Assembly: GCA_033675265.1 (NCBI GenBank)
Contig: JAUJYZ010000132.1
Location: 83,501-147,500 of the forward strand
DNA from: Actinostola sp. cb2023
Lineage: Eukaryota; Cnidaria; Anthozoa; Actiniaria; Actinostolidae
Reading direction: 5' to 3'
DNA: 64,000 bases
Below, piece after piece: positions 1 to 11,400 of the stretch. The notes beneath the pieces are model-generated. The model searched no databases and had not been told where the DNA came from. It was given only the letters and a program-made list of their open reading frames with translations. Within the stretch, counting starts at the first letter, position 1; each line of letters opens with the position of its first letter. A program made the translations under genes and the position numbers.

Positions 1-69
1 GCACTACAATTTTCAAAAATAACTGTTGTATGACACGTTGCAAAACATAATTAGATAGAAGACACGTAC

Positions 70-624
70 CTGCACAAATGACGCCATCTCCTTCAAAGCC
101 AGTTTTGCATTCACATTGGTATCCACTGGATGTTTGCAAACATTCTGCATCGTTGGCACATACAACACCACAACCACTAGAAGCAGTGATTACAGTAGCA
201 AATGATGTCGGTGTGGTAGCACGTCGTATAGGTTCAGTGATCGCTCTTGTTGTCGTAGTTTCTTCCACTTTCTCTGCAGTGGTTGCACCAGCAATCGGTG
301 CTTGTGTTGATGATTGATTGTGTGGCTTGGTATGCAGCGGGGAAGTTATGTCATAAGATTCCGTTGTTGTTCCTCCTGTTTGTACTTGCTGTTGTGAATT
401 GTTTGGTTTCCTTTGAGGTAACTATTGTTGGCGAGGCAGTCGTAGAGATATGGATCATTTCTGCCTCTACAAAGTGACTCTGATTTAACGCTAAACGAAA
501 TCTATATCTTGTGAAACCTCTGTTTATGTGAAAAACAAACAAACAAACAAACCAACCAACCAACAAACAGAAAGAAACAAACAAACAAACAAACAAACAA
601 ACAAACAAACAAACAAACAAACAA

Positions 625-667
<43 letters not shown>

Positions 668-876
668 AACAAACAAAAAGACAGACAGACAGACAAACAA
701 ACAAAAACAAGAAACAGACAGACAAATAAACAGACAAACAGACAGACAGACAGACGTCAAACAAACAAGCAAACCAACAAACAAACCAACAGACAAAAAA
801 AAAAAAAACGGACAGACAGACAAACAAACAAAAACAGACAACAGACAGACAGACAGACAAACAAATAAACAAACAA

Positions 877-911
<35 letters not shown>

Positions 912-956
912 AAAAGACAGACAGACAGACAGACAGACAAACAAATAAACAAACAA

Positions 957-991
<35 letters not shown>

Positions 992-1846
992 AACAAAAAG
1001 ACAGACAGACAGACAGACAAACAAACAAACAGACAGACAGACAAACAAACTCAGACAAACAAACAAAAAAGACAGACAGACAAACAAATAAACAAACAAA
1101 CAGACAGACAGACACTAAGAAACAAACAAACAAAACCCGAATCTGTCAACTGAACGAAGGTGCAAAAGTTGACTGAACCCTCTCAAGATGTTAAGTTGTT
1201 TAAAAGTTAGAGAATTGTATTATTAAACATGCAATAATGAAGTCATGATGCACTAAACTCGGACTCGTTCCAGTGCGTACTGGAATACAATCATGCTCTT
1301 ACGGCACCGTCGCGCCATGTAAATAGTAACACCTTTTTGGATACAGTGTAAAGGAGCCACACTGCATTGAAGCTAAGCTTTACTGATATCATATCATACA
1401 CTTTTCTCCATCTCTCCATCACGTGTTTATACAGACGCATTTCTAAACAACTGAACACTTACCTCGTTCGCATATGTATGGCTGACGTGTTGAACAAAGT
1501 TCGGTTTGCCACTCATATACAATATTCCCTGAATACATTTGAACGCAGTTCCTGCCAGTGTTATCTGCACGTGGTTCACGGTGGCCCCAATTTGAATACG
1601 ATGACGTCGAGCTGTCGCTCCATACAAAGCTTCTTCCTGACTCTGATCTTCTAAGACCAATCCACACTAACGGTTCAGGAAGAGCTAATTCTTGTGATAT
1701 AAATTCATCTTCAATTTGGCTGTATATTCTCACTAAATATCCTCCTAATTCTCGGCAATGTCTCTCTGCACTTGGCCATCTTTTTTGATCCACAAACGTA
1801 ACGTAGCAAGACCCTTGAAACTGAATCCAGCCGGGAGGACAAAGAG
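70..1846 (-). CDS. C-type lectin domain / EGF-like domain gene, internal exons (partial gene)
   Basis: Two exons, read right to left. The exon 1463-1846 is bounded by an AG acceptor (1847-1849) and a GTAAGTG donor (456-462 of the same kilobase, i.e. 1456-1462). It encodes 127 whole codons forming a complete long-form C-type lectin domain. Six cysteines lie at exon residues 2, 13, 30, 100, 117 and 125; the WIGL core is at 61-64 and SNWGHREP at 84-91. The usual EPN/QPD and WND calcium-site motifs are replaced by EPR and WQT, so calcium-dependent sugar binding is doubtful. The second exon, from about 390 down to 70, has a Thr/Ser-rich linker and then an EGF-like domain with six cysteines (CGVVC...C...CEC...C) at about 70-180, ending at a GTACGTG donor (61-69). 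The exact start of this exon is unclear. The gene continues past the left edge, and upstream exons with a signal peptide are not identified. Probably extracellular. The domain calls are firm; the joining of the two exons is inference from strand, spacing and phase. Confidence 0.75.
531..1133. repeat. (ACAA/ACAG)n microsatellite, about 600 bp
   Basis: Imperfect interspersed ACAA and ACAG tetranucleotides with short A-rich breaks. It lies in the putative intron between the lectin-domain and EGF exons. The long Cys/Leu/Ser/Val open frames on the minus strand and Asn/Lys/Gln/Thr frames on the plus strand are translation artefacts of the repeat. Confidence 0.95.
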
Positions 1847-2220
1847 CTGTTGGAGATGATGTGTGTTAGCATAGAAAACTACGATATACTCTGAATAACA
1901 AATTGTACAAACAAGTAAATAACAACAACAAACTGCAGTAAAATATTGTTATGCCTTCAACTAATTTATCCTCATGGGCTTCCTATGGCAAGGAATGGAC
2001 GAGAAGGGAACTGGGACTTCTCTATTCTTTTACCACAGGCAACCCAGATTGCTTACTACAGAGGAGGCTAACATGTCACTTTAGCTTCTTCACCAGCGAG
2101 TTTTGTACAATATTGCAATTGTTAGAGAGGTTACCTTTACGTTGACGTTTATTTCTTGCCTCAAGAAAATGCTTGGAAAACCCTTTGAAAAATGAAAACA
2201 AATGACGTTTCAGGTACATT
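1847..2220. other. Non-coding stretch upstream of the lectin exon
   Basis: Probably an intron of the lectin gene on the minus strand. I see no domain, no convincing exon and no repeat here. A 64-codon plus-strand frame at 1951-2145 has no recognisable features. Confidence 0.4.
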
Positions 2221-2611
2221 TATAGACCGAATGCAATAATGGCGGAATCAGTAATTTATATCATTTATTGTGTAGTTAGTAATATAGTACATCGATTGTT
2301 TCAAAGAGTATAAGAACAAAAACAAAGATACTAAATTTTAGAGCGATTATACGAAAACGTAAAAAGTTATAGCGAATTGAAATCACAAAGATTTGTATGG
2401 GAAATTGAGTTTTGGACTGACTAGCCTCGTTTCCATGCAATTGCTAGAATTCAAATGGTTATAACTTTACGATGGTTTCATTTAAATTGATGGGCTTTTG
2501 GTGTATTACTAGACTATGTATGGTCTTGCAAAAAATGATATTATATTTCCTAAACTCGTAATTTTTCTCAGTTTATGCAAATTACTCGGCCATTATTGCA
2601 TTCGGTCTATA
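2221..2611. mobile_element. MITE with about 24-bp terminal inverted repeats, TA-type
   Basis: The left end TATAGACCGAATGCAATAAT is matched in inverse at 2589-2611. The element is about 390 bp with no coding capacity. The ends lie at TA dinucleotides, consistent with a TA target duplication as in Tc1/mariner-type elements, but the duplication is too short to prove it. Part of the interior (about 2350-2530, with CTCGTTTCCATG and GATGGTTTCATTT) recurs in diverged form at about 33830-33990. Confidence 0.7.
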
Positions 2612-3078
2612 CAGTCACTTGTACTGACTGCTATACCGACTGCATTACATTTGTCTACAACAATCGCATAAAACTGCTTGTTATAACTTGCTTACGACTA
2701 TTACATTCGTACTTTCAGCATGCATCCACCTAGTTGCGCGCAATATTGCACTTGGTCTCAACAATTAATGGCAGAAATTAACAAATCACCGATACGTCAC
2801 CATTGATCATAGATGACGTCAGAAAAAATGTTCAATAACTGAAGTGAGACCACGAGCGCAGCAAAGTTTTGTAAAGTCGTGGTGGTGATATGATGATGAT
2901 GATTTAATGATGATTCAGTGTCGGAATGTACATTTATCATAAATTATTCCCAGTCATTCAGCTGTAAGTCAAGTATAACATTTCATCATATTTATCAAGC
3001 TATAATCATGTTTATATCGCTATTCATAGTACTTATAGACTCAACGTATTGTTAGTACAATAAGAATCGATATCTGAT
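2612..3078. other. Unassigned spacer
   Basis: No exon, repeat or RNA gene recognised apart from a short ATG/ATT-rich patch near 2890-2915 and one TGACGTCA word near 2813. Confidence 0.4.
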
Positions 3079-3081
3079 TAA

Positions 3082-3820
3082 TTAGTCGGGCTTCCTGTGG
3101 AAGCCCCGACTCTAAAAATGCAGTTTGTTCTTCTTCTTAGGCTTCAAATCGACATGTCACATTACAGGCGTTCCTTGTTTGTTGGCGCGGGGATTGGGGC
3201 GAGAGGAATGGCTTCTTCAACACGAGACATCAGTTGGCCTCTTTCTTCACAAACAAATCAGATTGCTCTGTTTTAATCGCACTGCGATATCTATATTTAG
3301 TTCAAATAGGCTATATGAGTTAGAAGCCCCACTTCACGCTAAGTAGAGCGTCTAGTTTTATATAAAATATCGCCTATTTGAACTAAATATATATATTTAA
3401 TATAAAACTAGACGCTCTACTTAGCGTGAATATACGCAGGCTATTAACGTTGAGCTAAAGCCGGAGACATAAAGTCTGGCCAAGAAAGATTACAAAGCAC
3501 AAACCAATCAGGGAAAGCACCGGAGGTCAAGGGGCCAAAATATAAGTATTTTCTCGTCTAAATCTAAATTTAGATTGAAACAGGACGCTCTAGTAGCGTG
3601 AAGACGGGCTATTAACGTTTTTACTGATATACTGTAAAGTTCGCAGTACTGAAATTGCAAGGAAAGCATGTTCTATCGAGCTCGAGTCATGCAACGACGA
3701 GCAACCAAAAACTGTTTCAATCGCACTGAAAATCGCACTATAAGATATCTATATTTAGTTCAAATAGGTTACATTTCATTTAGAAGCCCGACTTCACGCT
3801 AGAAGAGCGTCTAGTTTATT
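3082..3820. mobile_element. Nonautonomous element with terminal hairpin, copy 1
   Basis: It starts with a hairpin (GTCGGGCTTCC, TGT loop, GGAAGCCCCGAC) followed by TCTAAAAATGCAG. It ends with GAAGCCCGAC and then TCACGCTAGAAGAGCGTCTAG. The same start and end words bound the copy at 30879-31590, while the interiors differ. Within this copy a fold-back at about 3289-3432 repeats the end word in both orientations (TCACGCTAAGTAGAGCGTC and its inverse). No protein is encoded. The end structure could fit a Helentron-like family; superfamily not established. Confidence 0.6.
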
Positions 3821-3845
3821 CAAAGATTACCGTTACGTTTGAGTT

Positions 3846-4436
3846 AGTCCGTTTTCCCTCCTTTTCCTATCTCTCGGGAAACGGACTTTTCTCAGTTGCA
3901 ACGCGCCATTTTTTACCGACCTATATTTTGGTCGCAGATGTCAATCAATCAATCAATTAATCAATCGCTTACGTCTAGGAGCAATGTGTCAATGTTATAT
4001 GAGGCTAAATGAAATTTAGGCAAGGTTAAACTCGAGACAATGCTGGCCAGCGGTCTTGCTTCGGTACCCGAAGCGTGGGGGACCCTTAGACTTGGGCAGG
4101 GGCTACAAATACATGTGTCATCCGCTGTTCGCCCCTTTTGCTGTCCGTTGTGGAGTCAACAGGCGCTTGAGCGAATCGAGAATCTCATTGCTAAGCTGAT
4201 CATTGCGGATCAAGTGCCCGAGAATGAATGACGCGTCGTAAGTTGTCAGGTCAATTTATACACTAAGCTGCGATCGGTGTGGTGTGTTTTCACTGTGACA
4301 TTTTTAGCCTGCGTAGCTTGGCGGTTTGGAAGGGAATTGGGACGGGGAAGGGGGAGGGGGAAAAGGAAGGAAGAGGGGGATTAGGGGGAAACCACCAAAG
4401 TTAAACGACCTTTGAAGATGGGTCAATTTGACATAC
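3846..4436. other. Unassigned spacer
   Basis: Holds a short TCAA repeat near 3938-3966 and a purine-rich patch near 4330-4395. A 63-codon frame at 4040-4231 shows no recognisable domain. Confidence 0.4.
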
Positions 4437-4583
4437 CGTATTTCCTCAAATTAACGCCCAGCCTCCAATAAACGCCTCCCTCCAATAAACGCCCCCCCCC
4501 CCCCCTTTCAGGAGAAAAACCGTTAATATACGCCTCCTCTTTTAACGGCCCCTTCTAATAAACGCATTTATTAGAGGCACCTA
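4437..4583. mobile_element. Terminal part of an ACGCC-rich MITE-like repeat
   Basis: Contains CCGTATTTCCTCAAATTAAC followed by several copies of AATAAACGCC and a C-run. This looks like the terminal region of a DNA-element family. The opposite end is not found intact; the adjoining minisatellite appears to have grown from its AATAAACGC motif. Confidence 0.45.
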
Positions 4584-5444
4584 CTCGAAAGGGGGCATTT
4601 ATTAGAGGCACCCACTCGAAAGGGGGCATTTATTAGAGGCACCCACTCGAAAGGGGGCATTTATTAGAGGCACCCACTCGAAAGGGGGCATTTATTAGAG
4701 GCACCCACTCGAAAGGGGGCATTTATTAGAGGCACCCACTCGAAAGGGGGCATTTATTAGAGGCACCCACTCGAAAGGGGGCATTTATTAGAGGCACCTA
4801 CTCGAAAGGGGGCATTTATTAGAGGCACCCACTCGAAAGGGGGCATTTATTAGAGGCACCCACTCGAAAGGGGGCATTTATTAGAGGCACCCACTCGAAA
4901 GGGGGCATTTATTAGAGGCACCCACTAGAAAGGGGGCATTTATTAGAGGCACCCACTCGAAAGGGGGCATTTATTAGAGGCACCCACTCGAAAGGGGGCA
5001 TTTATTAGAGGCACCTACTCGAAAGGGGGCATTTATTAGAGGCACCTACTCGAAAGGGGGCATTTATTAGAGGCACCTACTCGAAAGGGGGCGTTTATTA
5101 GAGGCACCTACTCGAAAGGGGGCATTTATTAGAGGCACCTACTCGAAAGGGGGCATTTATTAGAGGCACCTACTCGAAAGGGGGCATTTATTAGAGGCAC
5201 CTACTCGAAAGGGGGCATTTATTAGAGGCACCCACTAGAAAGGGGGCATTTATTAGAGGCACCCACTCGAAAGGGGGCATTTATTAGAGGCACCTACTCG
5301 AAAGGGGGCATTTATTAGAGGCACCTACTCGAAAGGGGGCATTTATTAGAGGCACCTACTCGAAAGGGGGCATTTATTAGAGGCACCTACTCGAAAGGGG
5401 GCATTTATTAGAGGCACCTACTCGAAAGGGGGCGTTTATTAGAA
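4566..5444. repeat. 31-bp minisatellite, about 28 copies
   Basis: The tandem unit is CATTTATTAGAGGCACC, then C or T, then ACTCGAAAGGGGG (31 bp). Most differences are a C/T switch after GGCACC. Rare variants recur at whole multiples of the unit: ACTAGAA at 4924 and 5234 (310 bp = 10 units), and GCGTTTATTA at 5091 and 5432 (341 bp = 11 units). This indicates block duplication. Confidence 0.95.
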
Positions 5445-7989
5445 TAGACACGAAAAACAAACGCTGATATTGAAATATTCCTATTTTTATTCTTTAAATG
5501 TCTACAACTGACTCATTACCGCTTATGTTTTTCATCGTATTGTTGATGACTCGGGAAAGTTTGAAAAGGGGGGCATCACTCTAAGGCTCTCACACGATTC
5601 GGCCACAAGATCAATTTTCTGTCAGCTTAAACTTGCTAGAAACTGCTCTCAAAAGGCAGGAATACATGCCCCCGCACCCCCTAGAACATTGTGCCCATTG
5701 TGCACATTGTGCCCCCTAATACCTAACCCCTTGCTATGGGCTTGCTATATGATGTGTATTATTGTGAAAAGATTGTCTTCCCTAAATTAACGATTTTAAA
5801 TCCTTTTCATAAGTATTTTGGTATTATTACAACATTTCCAAATTCCACTGCACCGTGTGCTATTAGACGTTTCTATAGTAACACAAAACTGAGCAATGCA
5901 ACTTGGGGCTGTAGTGGGAGGCGCGGGTGTAGTGAAATCGTATTGTACATTGGGGGGGGGGGGGGGGGGGGGGGGTGTGGTGCAGGGAAATCTATCAGTT
6001 GTTTCAGGGGGGATCAGATGTTATTAATTAGGTTCTTTCCAAAATCCTCAGTCCGAAAACCAGGTAATAAATAATGACAGGTCCCTTTTCTGTGCTGGGG
6101 GAGGGTCATGGTATTTTAGGCTAAGCCCAAGGGGAGGGTCAGGAAATTTTAATCCCATCACTAGGGGAGGGTCACAACATTTTCAACGCTCAATATAAAA
6201 TCTCCACCCCCCCCCCTCCCCCCTGCTAATTTCTGAAATGTCCCTAAAATTGCAATTCAGTCTATACTGTCCGTTTTTTTTGGATGAAAGTTTTGGAATC
6301 ACTTTAGATTGACATAATTCATAACCTGACCAAGTTTTAGCAAAGTCGTTGCTTTCTCTCCAACGATTTTTTGACAACTGCTGGTAATCTACAAACACGC
6401 GACCGCATTACGTCATAGAAAAGTTCGCGCCAGTTTTATGCAAATTAAATTCGGAACAAGTCGACCACTCGCGACTTCGTCGCTCGCTATCAGGATAAAA
6501 AGTGTACATGTAGTCGACTTGTAGCAAGTCTACGTTTGAGTAAGAAAAACGAGTCAATCCACTTGACTCAGGGGACAAGTGTTAGAATGATGATAAGATA
6601 CAATAATGACATCATTATAAGATGAACTATCAGTGGGATATCCAGTTTTATGTTTTACATCAGACTATAAGAAACAGAAAGAGGAAGAAATGACACACAG
6701 TGGGTGAGACTGCCCTGAGGATGGCAGTAGACAAAATCTGATGTGTTGAAATGGGACGTTAATTGGAACTATGTTATTTCATCGCAATTTCGAATATGAC
6801 TTTCAATCAAAGACAGATATTTCCGGTAGGGAATTGATATGTATAGTAGTAATTAGAGACTCAATGGATACAGGGGTATCAGGAGTCAGGGTGGTCTCAG
6901 ATAAACCTTTCTTCATCCGGTGATGACGTCACAGGAGTCTCGTGAGGGACTCGAGTCGCGTGATCAACAAAAATACATGTTTTGCTGCGCTAATATTTTC
7001 CAGCACAACAGACTAGAGCTTACACCACTAAATAACAAGCATTTTTTTGAGGTTACTGAGGTTACTGAATCGGACTGAGTCTAAGAGGAATTGGCTTTCT
7101 AAACCCTATTGAGTTGCAATTGTAACAGTTTCATGCAGATTGTGGATACGTTCTGGATTTATTTTTCATGCTTTTCAAAATGCATCTATCTAAGTCGAAT
7201 ATTGAGCACGTTTTGGGGGTATTCTGAATTAGCGTGAAAACAAACTTATTAAGCAACAAAACTTTTGACATTCGTTCGTCGATTTTTCATATAGATCACG
7301 AAACTCTATGTACACGACACACAATCCGCACTGTTTATAGAGAAAATACTCGTCGATCCAAACAAAACAAGGCCACCCATAATGCGGTTATGTATCGATG
7401 TTCGTAAAAGACGATTTCTCGACCCAAGCCCCACGGAAGAACCAGGTCACCATGGCTCCACGACGAACCTCTGGTAATACCATTATGGGTGTTTGTTTGA
7501 TATCCTGTCGACATTGCGTCTGTAACAGCAGTCGTTTTGTTCAAAGTTCGTTAACACACTCTCATTCATATCCACGAGGAAAGATTAGAAGATGACCCCT
7601 TTTACTGACCAGCGAGAATAAAATTACATCAAATTGAAACAACACTGGCGAGGGTAACAACAATACTGGATGACGTAAGGTATTGCACATTTTTCAGAGC
7701 TCTACCCAGGTCTACCGATGTGAAAAGGCAGTAGTTTTAAATCAATTTGTTTCATCTGCATGTGTATGATTAACCATTGACAGACCTTCGCCGCATATAG
7801 CTTGGAGTGTTTTACTTCATCGTCTCAATCAAGAACACATGCTTTGAGTATTGAGATTAGCAAAGTGGAGGGGAATCTTGAGAATTTGATGGTTGATTGA
7901 CGTTTTTGAGATAATTTGGAAATTCACAGGGATATATTTAACGATTGCCGCAAACTGGTTGTTTCCTGAGTAAACTTGGCAAAGTAGTT
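5445..7989. other. Gene-free stretch with G/C runs
   Basis: No supported exon. It contains a G-run at 5951-5975, three copies of GGGGAGGGTCA between about 6098 and 6173, and a C-run near 6209-6222. Around 6700-6760 there is a piece (CCCTGAGGATGGCAG) that resembles the 3' tail of retroposons. Open frames at 5736-6074, 6183-6398 and 7335-7595 carry no recognisable domain. Confidence 0.4.
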
Positions 7990-7996
7990 GATAAAC

Positions 7997-8411
7997 CACA
8001 GGTAGCCCAAGCTATTAATGAGAGGCTTGTATCGAGCTATATATAAGAGTTTGTATGGGACCTTAGGCTCTGGTCGATAATTCCGTAAATAATAGGGCAA
8101 ATAAACTCTAACCTTCCAGTAGTGTTGTTTGTGTCCTTATTGATCTCTGGTAGCGATTTCAGGGAAATCCCGCGATTTTTAGCCGAGCTCTCCTCCTACT
8201 ACTAAGAAGAAGGGGGAGAGCTCGGCTAAAAATCGCGGGATTTCCCTGAAATCGCTACCAGAGATCAATAAGGACACAAACAACACTACTGGAAGGTTAG
8301 AGTTTATTTGCCCTATTATTTACGGAATTATCGACCAGAGCCTAAGGTCCCATACAAACTCTTATATATAGCTCGATACAAGCCTCTCATTAATAGCTTG
8401 GGCTACCTGTG
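7997..8411. mobile_element. Perfect inverted-repeat (fold-back) element with 7-bp target duplication
   Basis: The left arm starts CACAGGTAGCCCAAG at 7997. The right arm ends CTTGGGCTACCTGTG at 8411. By eye the arms, about 195 bp each, match base for base as inverse complements around a loop of roughly 20 nt (about 8190-8210). The direct repeat GATAAAC flanks the element at 7990-7996 and 8412-8418. There is no coding capacity. A transcript across it would form a long perfect double-stranded RNA. Confidence 0.9.
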
Positions 8412-8418
8412 GATAAAC

Positions 8419-11400
8419 CACAAAGTATTCATTCATTAATACTGCCAATTATCATAGGAACCGACAATGAACTCTTGAAATAGCAACAACAAAAATGGAA
8501 AAGAAAAGAAACGAAACAAAAAGAAAAAAGGGAGAGAAAACTAACTTGTTATTTGTTATAAAGTCATCGATCTCTTTATTCTATTCATGTCTTGTAATAA
8601 ACGTAAGGAAATATGATTCCCATGCTCATGATGGAAAATGAAGGTTATTCAATTTATCCAATCATGATACAGCTAGAGTGCTCCATTTGTGCGGCATCTT
8701 CCAATTGCCAAGGCCGAGTGCTTATTTCAATTGTTTCGCGTGATTGCAGCTATCATACAACATAAGTCTTGTAGTAACAGTACTGAGTACAAGTACACAG
8801 ACAAGCACGCGATTCTGGTGTAGTTGAATCGCCCTGATATTACGTTTCCGGTGGTCACATTTTTTGTCACCCCGCCTGTCTAGAAATTGTAAAAGAATGC
8901 GACACATACATAACTAAAGAGCAATGCTGGCCGACCTCTTCGGCCATCAACTTTCGTAATCCTGATGAACAGTGAAATCTAAGCTCGTCAATTTCAAAAA
9001 TTCATACATTTTTCTTTTATGGATCTAATTTACACTTGTGACTTCATTTCAGATCTAATTTTACACAAAACACGTCTCAGGTCATTAATCATTTCATAAT
9101 ATTGTATTAATTGAAATCTAGAGGAAATTGTTAATAGTGTTTTAAGATCTTTAACCATAACAATGACTTTGCGACGACATCATAATCGCAATGTCAAAAC
9201 AACTTCTCAGTGCTGATCTTATCGCCTCGCATAAAAATATTGGAATTTCTGCATGGCTGTCATGAAATAAACACATGATAGATAGACCAACTGATTAAAT
9301 ATTCCGGTACTGTAGTAGCTGCATTATTCCTGGATTACACGAGAAGGCGGCTAAAAACTGCATGCTGAAAAGCTTAAGCTCCAATGACTTTAGGAGCTAC
9401 AGGAACGCTAGCTAGTGCAACTAGACTTGTTTGTTTGTTCGCAGGGACTTGTAAGAGGTTAAACGCTAGTCAAGGTGATGGAGGATTTCTACAGACCCAG
9501 CGGTAAATTAAATGACAGACTCTTGAAGACTACTTCCATATATTGGATTTTTATATGAATTATGGACCTGAATTATGATCTATGTGTGTCTCATTAAACT
9601 ATTTGAGGAGAACAATTTGTCTATTCATGAGGCGAGCTGGGGGATTTATCGAGTTAACACAATCGTCGCGACGCGATCATTATAAATCAAACACAGATTA
9701 CCTTGACTCGACGATAAAACTACAGAGCAGAATACCACCAAGCTGATCAGCGAAGTACGGAGAATTCTCTTCATCTTGGGAGCTTCTCCAGACTCCTACA
9801 GCCCTGTGAGATGAAAACACCGGGTTTAGCATACAAAAATTAACCCGTTTTAGATTTCACGAGACTTGGTTTCTCGATCCGTTTGCGTTACATACGTCAA
9901 GATCGCTATGAAAACGATATCGATGCCAGCGCAGCGCTGACCAGCGTCTGAACAGTTGGCACGGAATCGTGTTACCTGAAGTTCACGAATTGGACCGCAG
10001 AGAAATTATATGAATTGAAACTCAAGCATCCAAACGTCTTCGAAGCTTTTGTCTTTATCTTTTATCTTGTTAAAAGAGTTTCTCAGCTAGAGAGATGGCG
10101 CCAAACACTGAGTTCCTCGGCTACACTCGAATAACAAACTCGGTAGGTTCTACACACGTGTTTAGGCATACGTTGCGAAAGCGGATCCCACGCATGCCTC
10201 TTGTGGTGATCTAGAGTCTGCCGGAAGATCGAATTTCAAAACCTGGTCAAAAGGGTAGAAAAAGTCCGGAAAAAGTCAACTGGATTATTTTACATCTAAA
10301 TTGAGTAATGCTAGTAAATGTACCTAATGATTCTATTCAAATTAATATATATATATATTAAAAATGTCTATTTGTGACGGCATAGCAAGCAAGCTACTAT
10401 AAATGAAGTTATTTATTAATTTTAATGCAGAATCTCTGACTCCCAGGAATGTATTAGCTTTGTTCCATTGTTGCTTGACATATTTCCATCCCTCATATTT
10501 GTTTGTAAACTCGACGTATAAACCACCCAGCAACAAAGACAACGTTACAGGTATTGACCGACATTGCTGACACTGACACTAAATATGGGAGCGAATCAGA
10601 TGAAGCTATGTATATATATATATATTGTAACTTGCCTGATGAGTGTGGTCATTTTATGATCATATGAAACAGACCTGTAGCAATAAACCAATGAATCAAT
10701 TCTAAAAGTCTTGAACTACAACTATTATTATATATATATATATACATTAACTTAATTTGATTAAATTAAAAAATTAAAAAAATAAAAAAATAATTCCTTT
10801 TACTCTACTTTATTGATATTTTTATGGATAATTTATTCCGCTTCTTTCCCTCAATTTCTATATATTCGTTTACTGTATAGTTTCAGGGAACCCTGAAGGG
10901 TATAATTTATCAAGGCGTTTAGGTATTGTAATATGTTTTCTACATTTGCCATAGTATTTATGGAGAAAGAGAAGAAGCTAAGTTGCTTATGTCACGTGCC
11001 TAACAGCTAGAGATGAAAGCCTTGTGGGGAATAACGATGAAACTGCTGTGGACGATTTCCTGTGTTGGATACTTCATCACATCGAACGGCATGTTACAGA
11101 AATGAGACCCGGAGACTTTAACAGATATAACTAGTTATAAGGTTATGTACAAAATTACCTTGAAATAGTTCCTGACAAGATGTTCAGGTTGTGACCTCAG
11201 CTGGATATCAAGTTGCCGTAAACAAAATTTATTGATTTTCCCTGAAAGCAAGTCTACTGTATTCCAACAGCAAGCTAGCTATGCTATTCGTGTTATTAGT
11301 ATTTTTTATTTACTTATTTACATCGCTTCGCCTTGAACGCCACATGGGCAGGGAAAACCCCACAGTACTAGGCTCCATCACGGCCACTGTCAGAGGTTTG

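Noticed and set aside
351..1133. Long Cys/Val/Leu/Ser-rich open frames on the minus strand
   Set aside because: They are translations of the ACAA/ACAG microsatellite; all frames of a tetranucleotide repeat without stops stay open.
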